DNA of 5,026 bases from Pseudomonadota bacterium (GTDB lineage Bacteria; Pseudomonadota; Alphaproteobacteria; Rhodobacterales; Rhodobacteraceae), in contig JAQCLA010000198.1 in assembly GCA_027592105.1 (NCBI GenBank), positions 1-5,026 of the forward strand, in the 5' to 3' direction. This document shows, one piece after another, positions 1-4,619 of the stretch. A model generated the notes under the pieces. It worked only from the letters and a program-made list of their open reading frames with translations. It searched no databases and was not told where the DNA came from. A program made the position numbers and the translations under genes. Each line of letters begins with the position of its first letter. Within the stretch, counting starts at the first letter, position 1.

Positions 1-2
1 TT

Positions 3-293
3 GTCTCGCTGATCTTCGGGCTCAGCCAAGGGGGCATCGTGCCTGCCTATGCGATCATCGTGCGCGAATATCTGCCCGCCCGCGAGGCAGGGGCAAAGGT
101 GGGCTTCGTCATCATGGCCACGATTCTCGGCATGGCACTTGGCGGCTGGCTGTCGGGGCTGATCTATGACCTCACCGGCTCCTACCGCTGGGCCTTTATC
201 AATGGCATCGGCTTCAATGCGCTGAATGTGGCGATCATGCTTTTCATCATCGCAAGATCACGCCCACGCAGACCCGCGGCATTGCCTGCCTGA
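3..293 (+). CDS. MFS transporter, C-terminal fragment (start lies outside the window)
   Basis: The reading frame is open from the window edge (first full codon at 3) to a TGA at 291-293, giving the last 97 residues of a protein whose start lies upstream. It shows three hydrophobic segments, consistent with the last three helices of a 12-helix Major Facilitator Superfamily permease: roughly residues 1-20 (with GLSQGG), 33-55 (GMALGGWLSGLIYD) and 62-83. A charged loop, REYLPAREAG, joins the first two; it fits the MFS pattern of a short basic/acidic loop before helix 11. The helix-11 motif GMALGGW-SG-IYDLTGSYR followed by a helix beginning AF-NGI resembles the monocarboxylate/YbfB-like MFS branch, as I remember it. 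The tail is short, basic and proline-rich (SRPRRPAALPA), as expected for a cytoplasmic C-terminus. The substrate cannot be told from this part. The internal ATG at 114 and GTG at 39 are not gene starts. The gene converges on slyX with a hairpin-rich spacer between them. Confidence 0.85.
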   Translation, partial: VSLIFGLSQGGIVPAYAIIVREYLPAREAGAKVGFVIMATILGMALGGWLSGLIYDLTGSYRWAFINGIGFNALNVAIMLFIIARSRPRRPAALPA

Positions 294-311
294 CCCGCAT
301 TTAGGTGAACG

Positions 312-411
312 CCCCCCATCTTTGCTTCCCAAATACTCCGGGGGGAGCGGCCAAGGGCCGTCGGGGGGCAGAGCCCCCCGCAAACTCAAGAAACGGGGCA
401 GAGCCCCCCGT
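312..411. repeat. GC-rich multi-hairpin intergenic element (REP-like)
   Basis: The spacer between the MFS gene and slyX is filled by stacked inverted repeats. CTCC/GGAG pairs at 336-347, CGGCC/GGCCG at 348-360 (3-nt loop), and a perfect 8-bp stem CGGGGGGC/GCCCCCCG lies at 362-380 around the loop AGA. A second, imperfect copy of the last hairpin is at 393-411. A 16-bp block (365-380) recurs exactly at 395-410, a 30-bp period. The left part contains the string CCCAAATACTCCGGGGG (329-345). From memory, strings like this next to GGGGCAGAGCCCC palindromes recur between genes throughout Rhodobacteraceae genomes, which would make this a dispersed REP-like element; I cannot confirm that here. It encodes nothing convincing. 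At least one of its hairpins probably also serves as a terminator. Confidence 0.6.
388..411 (-). terminator. Rho-independent terminator of slyX
   Basis: Read on the minus strand, five bases after the slyX stop, the sequence forms ACGGGG-(GG bulge)-C, loop TCT, G-CCCCGT, followed directly by TTTCTT. A GC-rich stem with a U-rich tail immediately after a stop codon is the standard intrinsic terminator layout. On the plus strand the same hairpin is followed by CTTGTT, a poorer tail, so it could also stop MFS-gene transcription, but less convincingly. Confidence 0.65.
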
Positions 412-416
412 CTTGT

Positions 417-620
417 TCACCAATGCGGCGGCTTTTGATCAGCCAAGGGCACGCTGCCCCCTGCCGCATATTCGCGCTCTGCCTCGCGTGCCATGATCAT
501 CTCGACGCGGCGGGTCAGCCGGGCGATTTCGCTGTCTTGGCGCGCAACGACCTCCGACAGATCATCGACAATCCGCGCCAAATGGGCGATGCGTTCTTCA
601 TAGGCGGTCATATCGGTCAT
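417..620 (-). CDS. slyX: SlyX family protein
   Basis: A 67-residue protein with the features of the SlyX family (E. coli SlyX is about 72 residues). It begins MTDMTAYEERIAHL and has a long amphipathic, probably coiled-coil helix over residues 6-48 with leucine/isoleucine/valine at heptad spacing (RIAHLARIVDDLSEVVARQDSEIARL). It has a short polar linker and ends PPHW, matching the PPHY/PPHW terminus typical of SlyX. There is no signal peptide or membrane segment, so it should be a small cytoplasmic, probably oligomeric protein. The biochemical role of SlyX is not established. The ATG at 620 is chosen because GAGG lies 4 nt upstream; the next ATG (611) would place it 13 nt away. The upstream leader has a 5-bp inverted repeat (634-647) just before this ribosome site. 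The gene is divergent from hisS and appears monocistronic, with its own terminator. Confidence 0.85.
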   Translation of the reverse strand: MTDMTAYEERIAHLARIVDDLSEVVARQDSEIARLTRRVEMIMAREAEREYAAGGSVPLADQKPPHW

Positions 621-633
621 CTGGCCTCACTTT

Positions 634-647
634 GCCGCTACTGCGGC
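634..647 (-). repeat. Inverted repeat in the slyX leader
   Basis: GCCGC and GCGGC pair perfectly around a 4-nt loop, 6-7 bases upstream of the GTGAGG ribosome site of slyX on the minus strand. It could form a small hairpin in the slyX mRNA leader. In such GC-rich DNA a 5-bp stem may be chance. Confidence 0.3.
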
Positions 648-702
648 GCTTCGGTCTTTCTTCTACAGCTTGCCCGCGTCGCGCACACCCCCCGCCTGCG
701 GC

Positions 703-731
703 TTGCCGATTGCGCCCCCCTCCGCTAGACG
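703..731 (+). promoter_or_regulatory. Candidate sigma-70 type promoter of the hisS-hisZ-hisG operon
   Basis: TTGCCG (703-708) and TAGACG (726-731) are separated by 17 bp, the ideal sigma-70 spacing. Each hexamer matches the E. coli consensus at only three positions, though a TTG element plus CTAGAC is acceptable for GC-rich alphaproteobacteria. Transcription would start near 738, leaving about 25 nt of leader. A CGGGG/CCCCG hairpin (730-744) overlaps the probable start. No leader peptide with clustered histidine codons and no T-box-like structure is seen in the 144-bp spacer, so control by attenuation is not supported. Confidence 0.35.
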
Positions 732-764
732 GGGCGCGACCCCGAGCGCAGGGATATGCCACCC

Positions 765-2255
765 ATGGCCAAAGACCGTAAACAGCCCCGCCCCAAGGCC
801 GAGACGCCCAAAGGCTTTCGCGATTATTTCGGCGCCGAGGTGCTGGAACGCCAGCAGATGCTCGATGCCATCGCGCGTGTCTATCACGCCCATGGTTTCG
901 ATCCGCTGGAGACCGCCGCCGTCGAAACCGTCGAGGCTTTGGGCAAGTTCCTTCCCGATGTCGACCGGCCCAATGCCGGTGTCTTCGCCTGGCAGGAGGA
1001 GGAGGGCGAGGGCGGAAATTGGCTGGCGCTCCGCTATGACATGACCGCACCCTTGGCGCGTGTCGCGGCCCAGTTCCGCAACGATCTGCCCAGCCCCTAT
1101 CGCCGCTACGCCATGGGCCCTGTTTGGCGCAATGAAAAGCCGGGGCCGGGGCGGTTTCGGCAATTCTATCAATGCGATGCCGACACCGTGGGTGCGGCCA
1201 GCGTTGCCGCCGATGCTGAGATCTGCGGCATGCTCGCCGACGCGCTCGAGGCGGTGGGGATCGAGCGGGGCGACTACATCGTGCGGATCAACAACCGCAA
1301 GGTGCTGAACGGCGTGCTGGAAGTGGCCGGGTTGTCGGGCGACGACAAGGAAGAGGCGCGCGGCATCGTCCTGCGCGCCATCGACAAGCTCGATCGCTTG
1401 GGCGAGGACGGCGTGCGCGCCCTTTTGGGTGCGGGCCGCAAGGATGAGAGCGGCGATTTCACCCAAGGTGCAGGGTTGGGTGTGGCACAAGCCGATGTGA
1501 TCATGGGTTTCATGGCCGCCCGTCGCGACAGTGCCGCCGAGACCGTGGCGCGGCTATCGGAATTGGTTGCGGCCTCGCAGATCGGTCAAGAAGGCGTGGG
1601 TGAGCTTGAAACCATCGCCGATCTTCTGGCTGCCCAAGGCTATGGCCCCGACCGCATCGTGATCGACCCATCCGTCGTGCGGGGCTTGGGCTATTACACC
1701 GGCCCGGTCTACGAGGCCGAGCTGACCTTCGAGATACCCGATGAAAAAGGCCGTCCGCGCCAATTCGGCTCGGTCGCCGGTGGTGGGCGCTACGATGATC
1801 TGGTCAAGCGCTTCACCGGGCAGGAGGTGCCCGCCACGGGTATCTCGATCGGTGTCGACCGGCTCTTGGCGGCACTGCGCGCCAAGGGGCGGCTGTCGGG
1901 CGAGAACCAAGGGCCGGTGATTGTCACCGTGATGGACCGCGACCGCATGGCCGATTACCAGCGCATGGCGGCCATCCTGCGTGCCGCTGGCATCCGGGCC
2001 GAGGTGTACTTGGGTAATCCCAAGAATTTCGGCAACCAGCTCAAATACGCCGACAAGCGGCAATCACCCATCGCCATCATCCAAGGCGAGGATGAGGCCG
2101 CGCGCGGCGTGGTGCAGATAAAAGATCTGATCCTTGGCGCGAAATTGGCCGAGGAGGCGACGCTGGAAGAATGGAAATCCCAGCCCGCGCAAATCGAGGT
2201 GGCGCTCGATGATCTCGTGGCCCAGACCCAAGTCATTCTGGATCGCCACAGGTGA
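765..2255 (+). CDS. hisS: Histidyl-tRNA synthetase, alphaproteobacterial eukaryote-like form
   Basis: Class II aminoacyl-tRNA synthetase that charges tRNA-His with histidine using ATP, in the cytoplasm. 496 residues from ATG 765, longer than E. coli HisRS (424). An in-frame ATG at 756 is possible, but AGGG (750-753) would then be only 2 nt away, against 11 nt for 765; the MAKDRKQPRPKAETPKGFRDYFG beginning also matches relatives as I recall them. Visible motifs: PKGFRDYFG (15-23), RYDMTAPLAR (90-99), motif 2 with RYAMGPVWRNE and GRFRQFYQCDADTVG (114-143), the histidine-binding loop RGLGYYTG (306-313), GSVAGGGRYDDL (335-346), motif 3 GISIGVDRL (359-367, Arg366), and an anticodon-binding domain from about 384 to the end. 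RYD-T-P-AR and QFYQCD resemble eukaryotic/archaeal HisRS rather than E. coli (REGTA, QFHQ). Its stop codon overlaps the hisZ start, so it heads a coupled operon. Confidence 0.97.
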   Translation: MAKDRKQPRPKAETPKGFRDYFGAEVLERQQMLDAIARVYHAHGFDPLETAAVETVEALGKFLPDVDRPNAGVFAWQEEEGEGGNWLALRYDMTAPLARVAAQFRNDLPSPYRRYAMGPVWRNEKPGPGRFRQFYQCDADTVGAASVAADAEICGMLADALEAVGIERGDYIVRINNRKVLNGVLEVAGLSGDDKEEARGIVLRAIDKLDRLGEDGVRALLGAGRKDESGDFTQGAGLGVAQADVIMGFMAARRDSAAETVARLSELVAASQIGQEGVGELETIADLLAAQGYGPDRIVIDPSVVRGLGYYTGPVYEAELTFEIPDEKGRPRQFGSVAGGGRYDDLVKRFTGQEVPATGISIGVDRLLAALRAKGRLSGENQGPVIVTVMDRDRMADYQRMAAILRAAGIRAEVYLGNPKNFGNQLKYADKRQSPIAIIQGEDEAARGVVQIKDLILGAKLAEEATLEEWKSQPAQIEVALDDLVAQTQVILDRHR

Positions 2256-3361
2256 ACGACAAATCCGCCCTTCGGGCCGAAGCGGCACGGCTTCAGGCCA
2301 TCTTCATCGCGGCGGGCGCCACCCCTGTCGAGGCGGATCTGTTGCTGCCTGCCGAAACGCTGCTTGACCTTTACGGCGAGGATATTCGCGCGCGCGCCTA
2401 TGTGACCCATGACCCGGATCGCGGTGAATTGATGCTGCGCCCCGATTTCACCGTGCCCGTGGTGCAGATGCATATGCAGGGCGGCGCTGATCCCGCGCGT
2501 TACAGCTATATGGGCGAGGTGTTTCGTACCCAGGCGGCGGGCTCGGGGCGGCCCAGCGAATATCTACAGCTGGGCTATGAGGTCTTTGATCGTGCCGATC
2601 CGACACGCGCCGATGCCGAGGTTTTCGCGTTGTTTGCCAAGGCTTTGCAGCCGCTTCCCCTGCGGGCGGTGACCGGGGATATCGGCATTCTGACGGCAGC
2701 GATCGACACGCTGCGCACATCGGATGCGCGCAAGGCCGCGCTGCGCCGTCACATCTGGCGTCCGCGCCGCTTTCGGGCCTTGCTTGATCGTTTCACCGGC
2801 CAACAGCCGCCCCCGCCCACGCGCGCGGCACTGATCGCTGCGCTGAATGAAAAGGGTGCCGCCGGGCTTTTGGCAGGGGCCGCTCCCGAAATCGGCCTGC
2901 GCAGCATGGCCGAGGTGGGCCAGCGCCTCGATGCGCTGGTCGCTGATGCCGCCACGCCGCCCATTCCCGCCGCGCAGGCCGAGGTGCTGGGCAGTGTCTT
3001 GGCGCTCAAGGCCATGTTGCCCGATGCGCTTGAACATCTGCGCGATATTTGTGTCGATTTGCCCGGCTTGACCGCAGCTGTCGATCGGCTTGAGGCCCGC
3101 ATGGCGGCCCTGTCGGCCGCGGGCGTCGATGTCGCCACCCTTCCTTTCGAGGCGAATTTCGGACGCACGACAATGGAATATTACGACGGCTTCGTCTTTG
3201 GCTTTTGGTCGGCCACGCGCGCCGATCTTCCGCCTGTTGCCTCGGGTGGGCGCTATGACGCGCTGACGCGGATCTTGGGCAATGGGCGCGCGATCCCGGC
3301 GGTGGGCGGCGTGATCCGACCCGAATTGGTCACTCAGTTGACCGCAGGCGGTGCGCCATGA
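2252..3361 (+). CDS. hisZ: ATP phosphoribosyltransferase regulatory subunit HisZ
   Basis: A 369-residue HisRS-like protein that does not charge tRNA but forms a hetero-octamer with short-form HisG, supporting its activity and mediating inhibition by histidine at the first step of histidine biosynthesis. It keeps parts of the class II fold: LRPDFTVPV (62-70), a motif-2-like stretch YSYMGEVFR-Q-AGSGRPSEYLQLGYE (84-110), and SGGRYDAL (331-338). The HisRS loop RGLGYYTG is replaced by FGRTTMEYYDGFVFGF (303-318). The C-terminal anticodon-binding domain is absent, as usual for HisZ: the protein ends about 30 residues after GGRYD, soon after VGGVIRPE. The start is GTG at 2252, sharing GTGA with the hisS stop; there is no strong independent ribosome site, so translation probably depends on coupling. 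It overlaps hisG by ATGA. The short hisG next to it confirms the pairing. Confidence 0.95.
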   Translation: MNDKSALRAEAARLQAIFIAAGATPVEADLLLPAETLLDLYGEDIRARAYVTHDPDRGELMLRPDFTVPVVQMHMQGGADPARYSYMGEVFRTQAAGSGRPSEYLQLGYEVFDRADPTRADAEVFALFAKALQPLPLRAVTGDIGILTAAIDTLRTSDARKAALRRHIWRPRRFRALLDRFTGQQPPPPTRAALIAALNEKGAAGLLAGAAPEIGLRSMAEVGQRLDALVADAATPPIPAAQAEVLGSVLALKAMLPDALEHLRDICVDLPGLTAAVDRLEARMAALSAAGVDVATLPFEANFGRTTMEYYDGFVFGFWSATRADLPPVASGGRYDALTRILGNGRAIPAVGGVIRPELVTQLTAGGAP

Positions 3362-4050
3362 CGATCCGGCTGGGTGTGCCCTCCAAGGGGCGGCTGATGG
3401 AGAAAACATTTGGCTGGTTCGCCGATCGCGGGGTCGAGATGCGGCGCACCGGGTCGGACCGCGAATATGCCGCCGCCGTCGATGGTGTGGATGTGGAGTT
3501 GATGCTGCTTTCAGCGGGTGAGATCCCACGCGAATTGGCGGCGGGGCGCATCCATCTGGGGGTGACAGGCTCGGATCTTGTGCAAGAACGTATCCCCGCT
3601 TGGGATCAGGCGGTCGAGGTGGTGGCCGCGATGGGCTTTGGCCATGCCGATCTGGTGATCGCTGTGCCCGCCTGTTGGATCGATGTGACCAGCCTTGATG
3701 ATCTTGATGCGGTGGCGGCCGCGTTTCGGCGCAAGCATGGGTTTCGCCTGCGCATCGCCACGAAATACCACCGCCTTGTGCGCGAGTTTCTGCGCGAGGT
3801 GGGCGTTGCCGATTACCAGCTGGTCGACAGCCAAGGTGCGACCGAAGGCACGGTCGCGCATGGCACCGCCGAGGCGATTGCCGATATCACCTCGACCGGG
3901 GAGACATTGCGCGCCAATCACCTGCGTATCTTGGAAGATGGCTTGATCCACCGCTCGGAGGCGACGCTGTTTCGCGCGCGCGGTGCGGAGTGGGGTGGCG
4001 CGGAGAAGGCAGCACTTGCCGATCTGGTGGCCCTGATCGGCACGGCGTAA
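3358..4050 (+). CDS. hisG: ATP phosphoribosyltransferase catalytic subunit, short form
   Basis: Catalyses ATP + PRPP to N1-(5-phosphoribosyl)-ATP + diphosphate, the committed step of histidine synthesis. 230 residues: the short HisG class lacking the C-terminal histidine-binding domain, which therefore requires HisZ, encoded immediately upstream. Visible signatures are the N-terminal GVPSKGRL (6-13), HLGVTGSDLVQE (about 66-77), RIATKYHRLVREFL in the second lobe, and the PRPP loop DITSTGETLRAN (176-187). The segment before that loop reads GATEGTVAHGTAEAIAD rather than the textbook GSVEVAP--GLADAI-D; I take this to be the alphaproteobacterial variant, since Asp176, Thr180, Gly181 and Thr183 are kept. 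ATG at 3358 overlaps the hisZ stop by 4 bp (ATGA). The gene ends 8 bp before the stop of the convergent DUF1489 gene. No other his gene follows, so this is a partial, dispersed his operon. Confidence 0.95.
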   Translation: MTIRLGVPSKGRLMEKTFGWFADRGVEMRRTGSDREYAAAVDGVDVELMLLSAGEIPRELAAGRIHLGVTGSDLVQERIPAWDQAVEVVAAMGFGHADLVIAVPACWIDVTSLDDLDAVAAAFRRKHGFRLRIATKYHRLVREFLREVGVADYQLVDSQGATEGTVAHGTAEAIADITSTGETLRANHLRILEDGLIHRSEATLFRARGAEWGGAEKAALADLVALIGTA

Positions 4051-4060
4051 AGCGGCCGCT
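4051..4060. repeat. 10-bp palindrome at the convergent hisG/DUF1489 junction
   Basis: AGCGGCCGCT is a perfect 10-bp palindrome filling the 8-bp gap between the hisG TAA (4048-4050) and the DUF1489 TAG (complement of 4059-4061), and running into the latter. With no loop or T-tract it is not an intrinsic terminator, and no other terminator fits in the gap. Confidence 0.5.
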
Positions 4061-4496
4061 ACAGGACACCGATTTCAGCCAGCGCGTTTTGCAGCGCCTG
4101 CGGGAGCGCCTCTTCGGCCTCGCGCCCTTGGGGCAGATCGCGCGGTGCATCTTCGGGGGCGAGGTAACGCCAGCCTTGAAAGGGGCGCTTGGCGGTCGGG
4201 GCCACGCGGATCACGGTCGGGTCAAGCACGATGCCGCAGCGCGCGATGCCATCGCCGCGATCCACGGCATCAAGCCGCAAGATCGGTTGGCGACATAGCA
4301 CCAGCCCTTTGAACACCCAGTAAAGCGCGCCGCCATTCAGCACCTCGTCGGCGCGTTTGGGCCACATGCGGGTGACATGACGCGGCAAGCCGTCAGGCCC
4401 CTTGGCGCGCGCGCTGGCCTGCCAATCGGTCAGGTCTTCGACCCGCTCTGCGCCGACGCAAAGCTTGATCAGATGAATTGTCCCCGACTTACCCAC
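4059..4496 (-). CDS. DUF1489 family protein, function unknown
   Basis: A 145-residue protein matching, from memory, the DUF1489 family common in Alphaproteobacteria, which has no assigned function. Recognisable stretches: TIHLIKLCVGAERVEDL-DWQ (6-26), HVTRMWPKRADEVLNGGALYWVFKG (40-64), CRQPIL (68-73), a strand-like RCGIVLDPTVIRV (86-98), PFQGWRYL (105-112) and EDAPRDL (115-121). It has no signal peptide or membrane helix and is likely cytoplasmic with mixed alpha/beta content. I chose the GTG at 4496 because GTGGAG lies 6 nt upstream and the family usually starts just before the TIHLIKLCVG block; a GTG at 4508 is the alternative. The frame stays open to an ATG at 4682, but that would run through the nrdJ promoter and into nrdJ. 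It is convergent with hisG and divergent from nrdJ. Two conserved-looking cysteines (13, 87) and the W/R/K-rich blocks are the obvious candidate functional residues. Confidence 0.85.
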   Translation of the reverse strand: MGKSGTIHLIKLCVGAERVEDLTDWQASARAKGPDGLPRHVTRMWPKRADEVLNGGALYWVFKGLVLCRQPILRLDAVDRGDGIARCGIVLDPTVIRVAPTAKRPFQGWRYLAPEDAPRDLPQGREAEEALPQALQNALAEIGVL

Positions 4497-4513
4497 AGAA
4501 TGCTCCACAGAAT
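4493..4513. repeat. Two 9-bp direct repeats (CCACAGAAT), DnaA-box-like
   Basis: CCACAGAAT occurs at 4493-4501 and 4505-4513, a 12-bp period. Extended leftwards, the copies read TTACCCACA (4489-4497), one mismatch from the DnaA box TTATNCACA, and TGCTCCACA (4501-4509), two mismatches. The repeats also create the two alternative GTG start codons of the DUF1489 gene on the minus strand. They lie about 65 bp upstream of the predicted nrdJ -35. Confidence 0.4.
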
Positions 4514-4522
4514 CTTGAATTT

Positions 4523-4538
4523 CTACCGCATATCGTAG
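4523..4538. promoter_or_regulatory. Candidate NrdR box 1 (distal)
   Basis: CTACCGCATATCGTAG has outer 4-bp symmetry (CTAC/GTAG) about a central A|T. Against the NrdR consensus core CwATATATwG it keeps the conserved outer C (4526) and G (4535) and the inner ATAT, 6 of 10 core positions. Alone this is weak; its support comes from lying exactly 31 bp, centre to centre, from box 2. Confidence 0.4.
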
Positions 4539-4553
4539 GGCGTTCACGCGCCG

Positions 4554-4569
4554 CTGCAATCTGTTGATC
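4554..4569. promoter_or_regulatory. Candidate NrdR box 2 (proximal, overlapping -35)
   Basis: The core CAATCTGTTG (4557-4566) matches 8 of 10 positions of the NrdR core CwATATATwG. The centre at 4561/4562 is 31 bp from the centre of box 1, leaving 15 bp between the 16-mers, the usual three-helical-turn arrangement of paired NrdR boxes. The box overlaps the predicted nrdJ -35 element, fitting repression by NrdR, the Zn-ribbon/ATP-cone repressor of ribonucleotide reductase genes. Confidence 0.45.
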
Positions 4570-4592
4570 GTAGCGACCTGTCGCGCTATGTT
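4564..4592 (+). promoter_or_regulatory. Predicted sigma-70 promoter of nrdJ
   Basis: TTGATC (4564-4569) and TATGTT (4587-4592) each match four of six consensus positions and are 17 bp apart. Transcription would start near 4598-4600, giving a leader of only about 20 nt that contains the AAAGGAG ribosome site. This is the best promoter-like pair in the window. Confidence 0.5.
4571..4588. promoter_or_regulatory. Palindrome inside the nrdJ promoter spacer
   Basis: GCGAC-CT-GTCGC (4573-4584) is a perfect 5-bp inverted repeat, and TAGCG-N8-CGCTA (4571-4575 with 4584-4588) is an overlapping outer pairing. Both lie between the predicted -35 and -10 elements, where a bound protein would block RNA polymerase. 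It could be an operator, but no regulator can be named. Confidence 0.3.
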
Positions 4593-4604
4593 GTTTGTCT
4601 TCCC

Positions 4605-4611
4605 AAAGGAG
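4605..4611 (+). promoter_or_regulatory. Ribosome binding site of nrdJ
   Basis: AAAGGAG ends 8 nt before the ATG at 4620. It is the strongest Shine-Dalgarno sequence in the window and settles the nrdJ start. Confidence 0.8.
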
Positions 4612-4619
4612 CCCTGCAA

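Noticed and set aside
226..728. Plus-strand short frames across the hairpin region and slyX (226-438, 305-496, 423-728)
   Set aside because: They run through inverted repeats or antisense to slyX, lack ribosome sites and show no protein family features.
621..764. Histidine attenuator, leader peptide or T-box upstream of hisS
   Set aside because: There is no run of CAC/CAT codons in a short leader frame, no terminator with a T-tract, and no T-box motif. The CGGGG/CCCCG hairpin at 730-744 is too small to support the idea.
2564..3529. Long (321-residue) minus-strand open frame antisense to hisZ and hisG
   Set aside because: It is a GC-rich shadow frame: low-complexity, Arg/Pro/Gly-rich, with no recognisable motif, lying over two well-conserved genes. 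The 663-1490 and 1955-2473 minus-strand frames fail for the same reason.
4532..4559. Minus-strand promoter for DUF1489 (TTGCAG, 16 bp, TACGAT)
   Set aside because: The -35 matches consensus only at TTG and the pair overlaps both NrdR-like boxes. It is possible but too weak to list as a feature.
4497..4619. Cobalamin riboswitch upstream of nrdJ
   Set aside because: No B12-box-like sequence is seen, the 123-bp spacer is too short for the usual structure, and the predicted leader is only about 20 nt.
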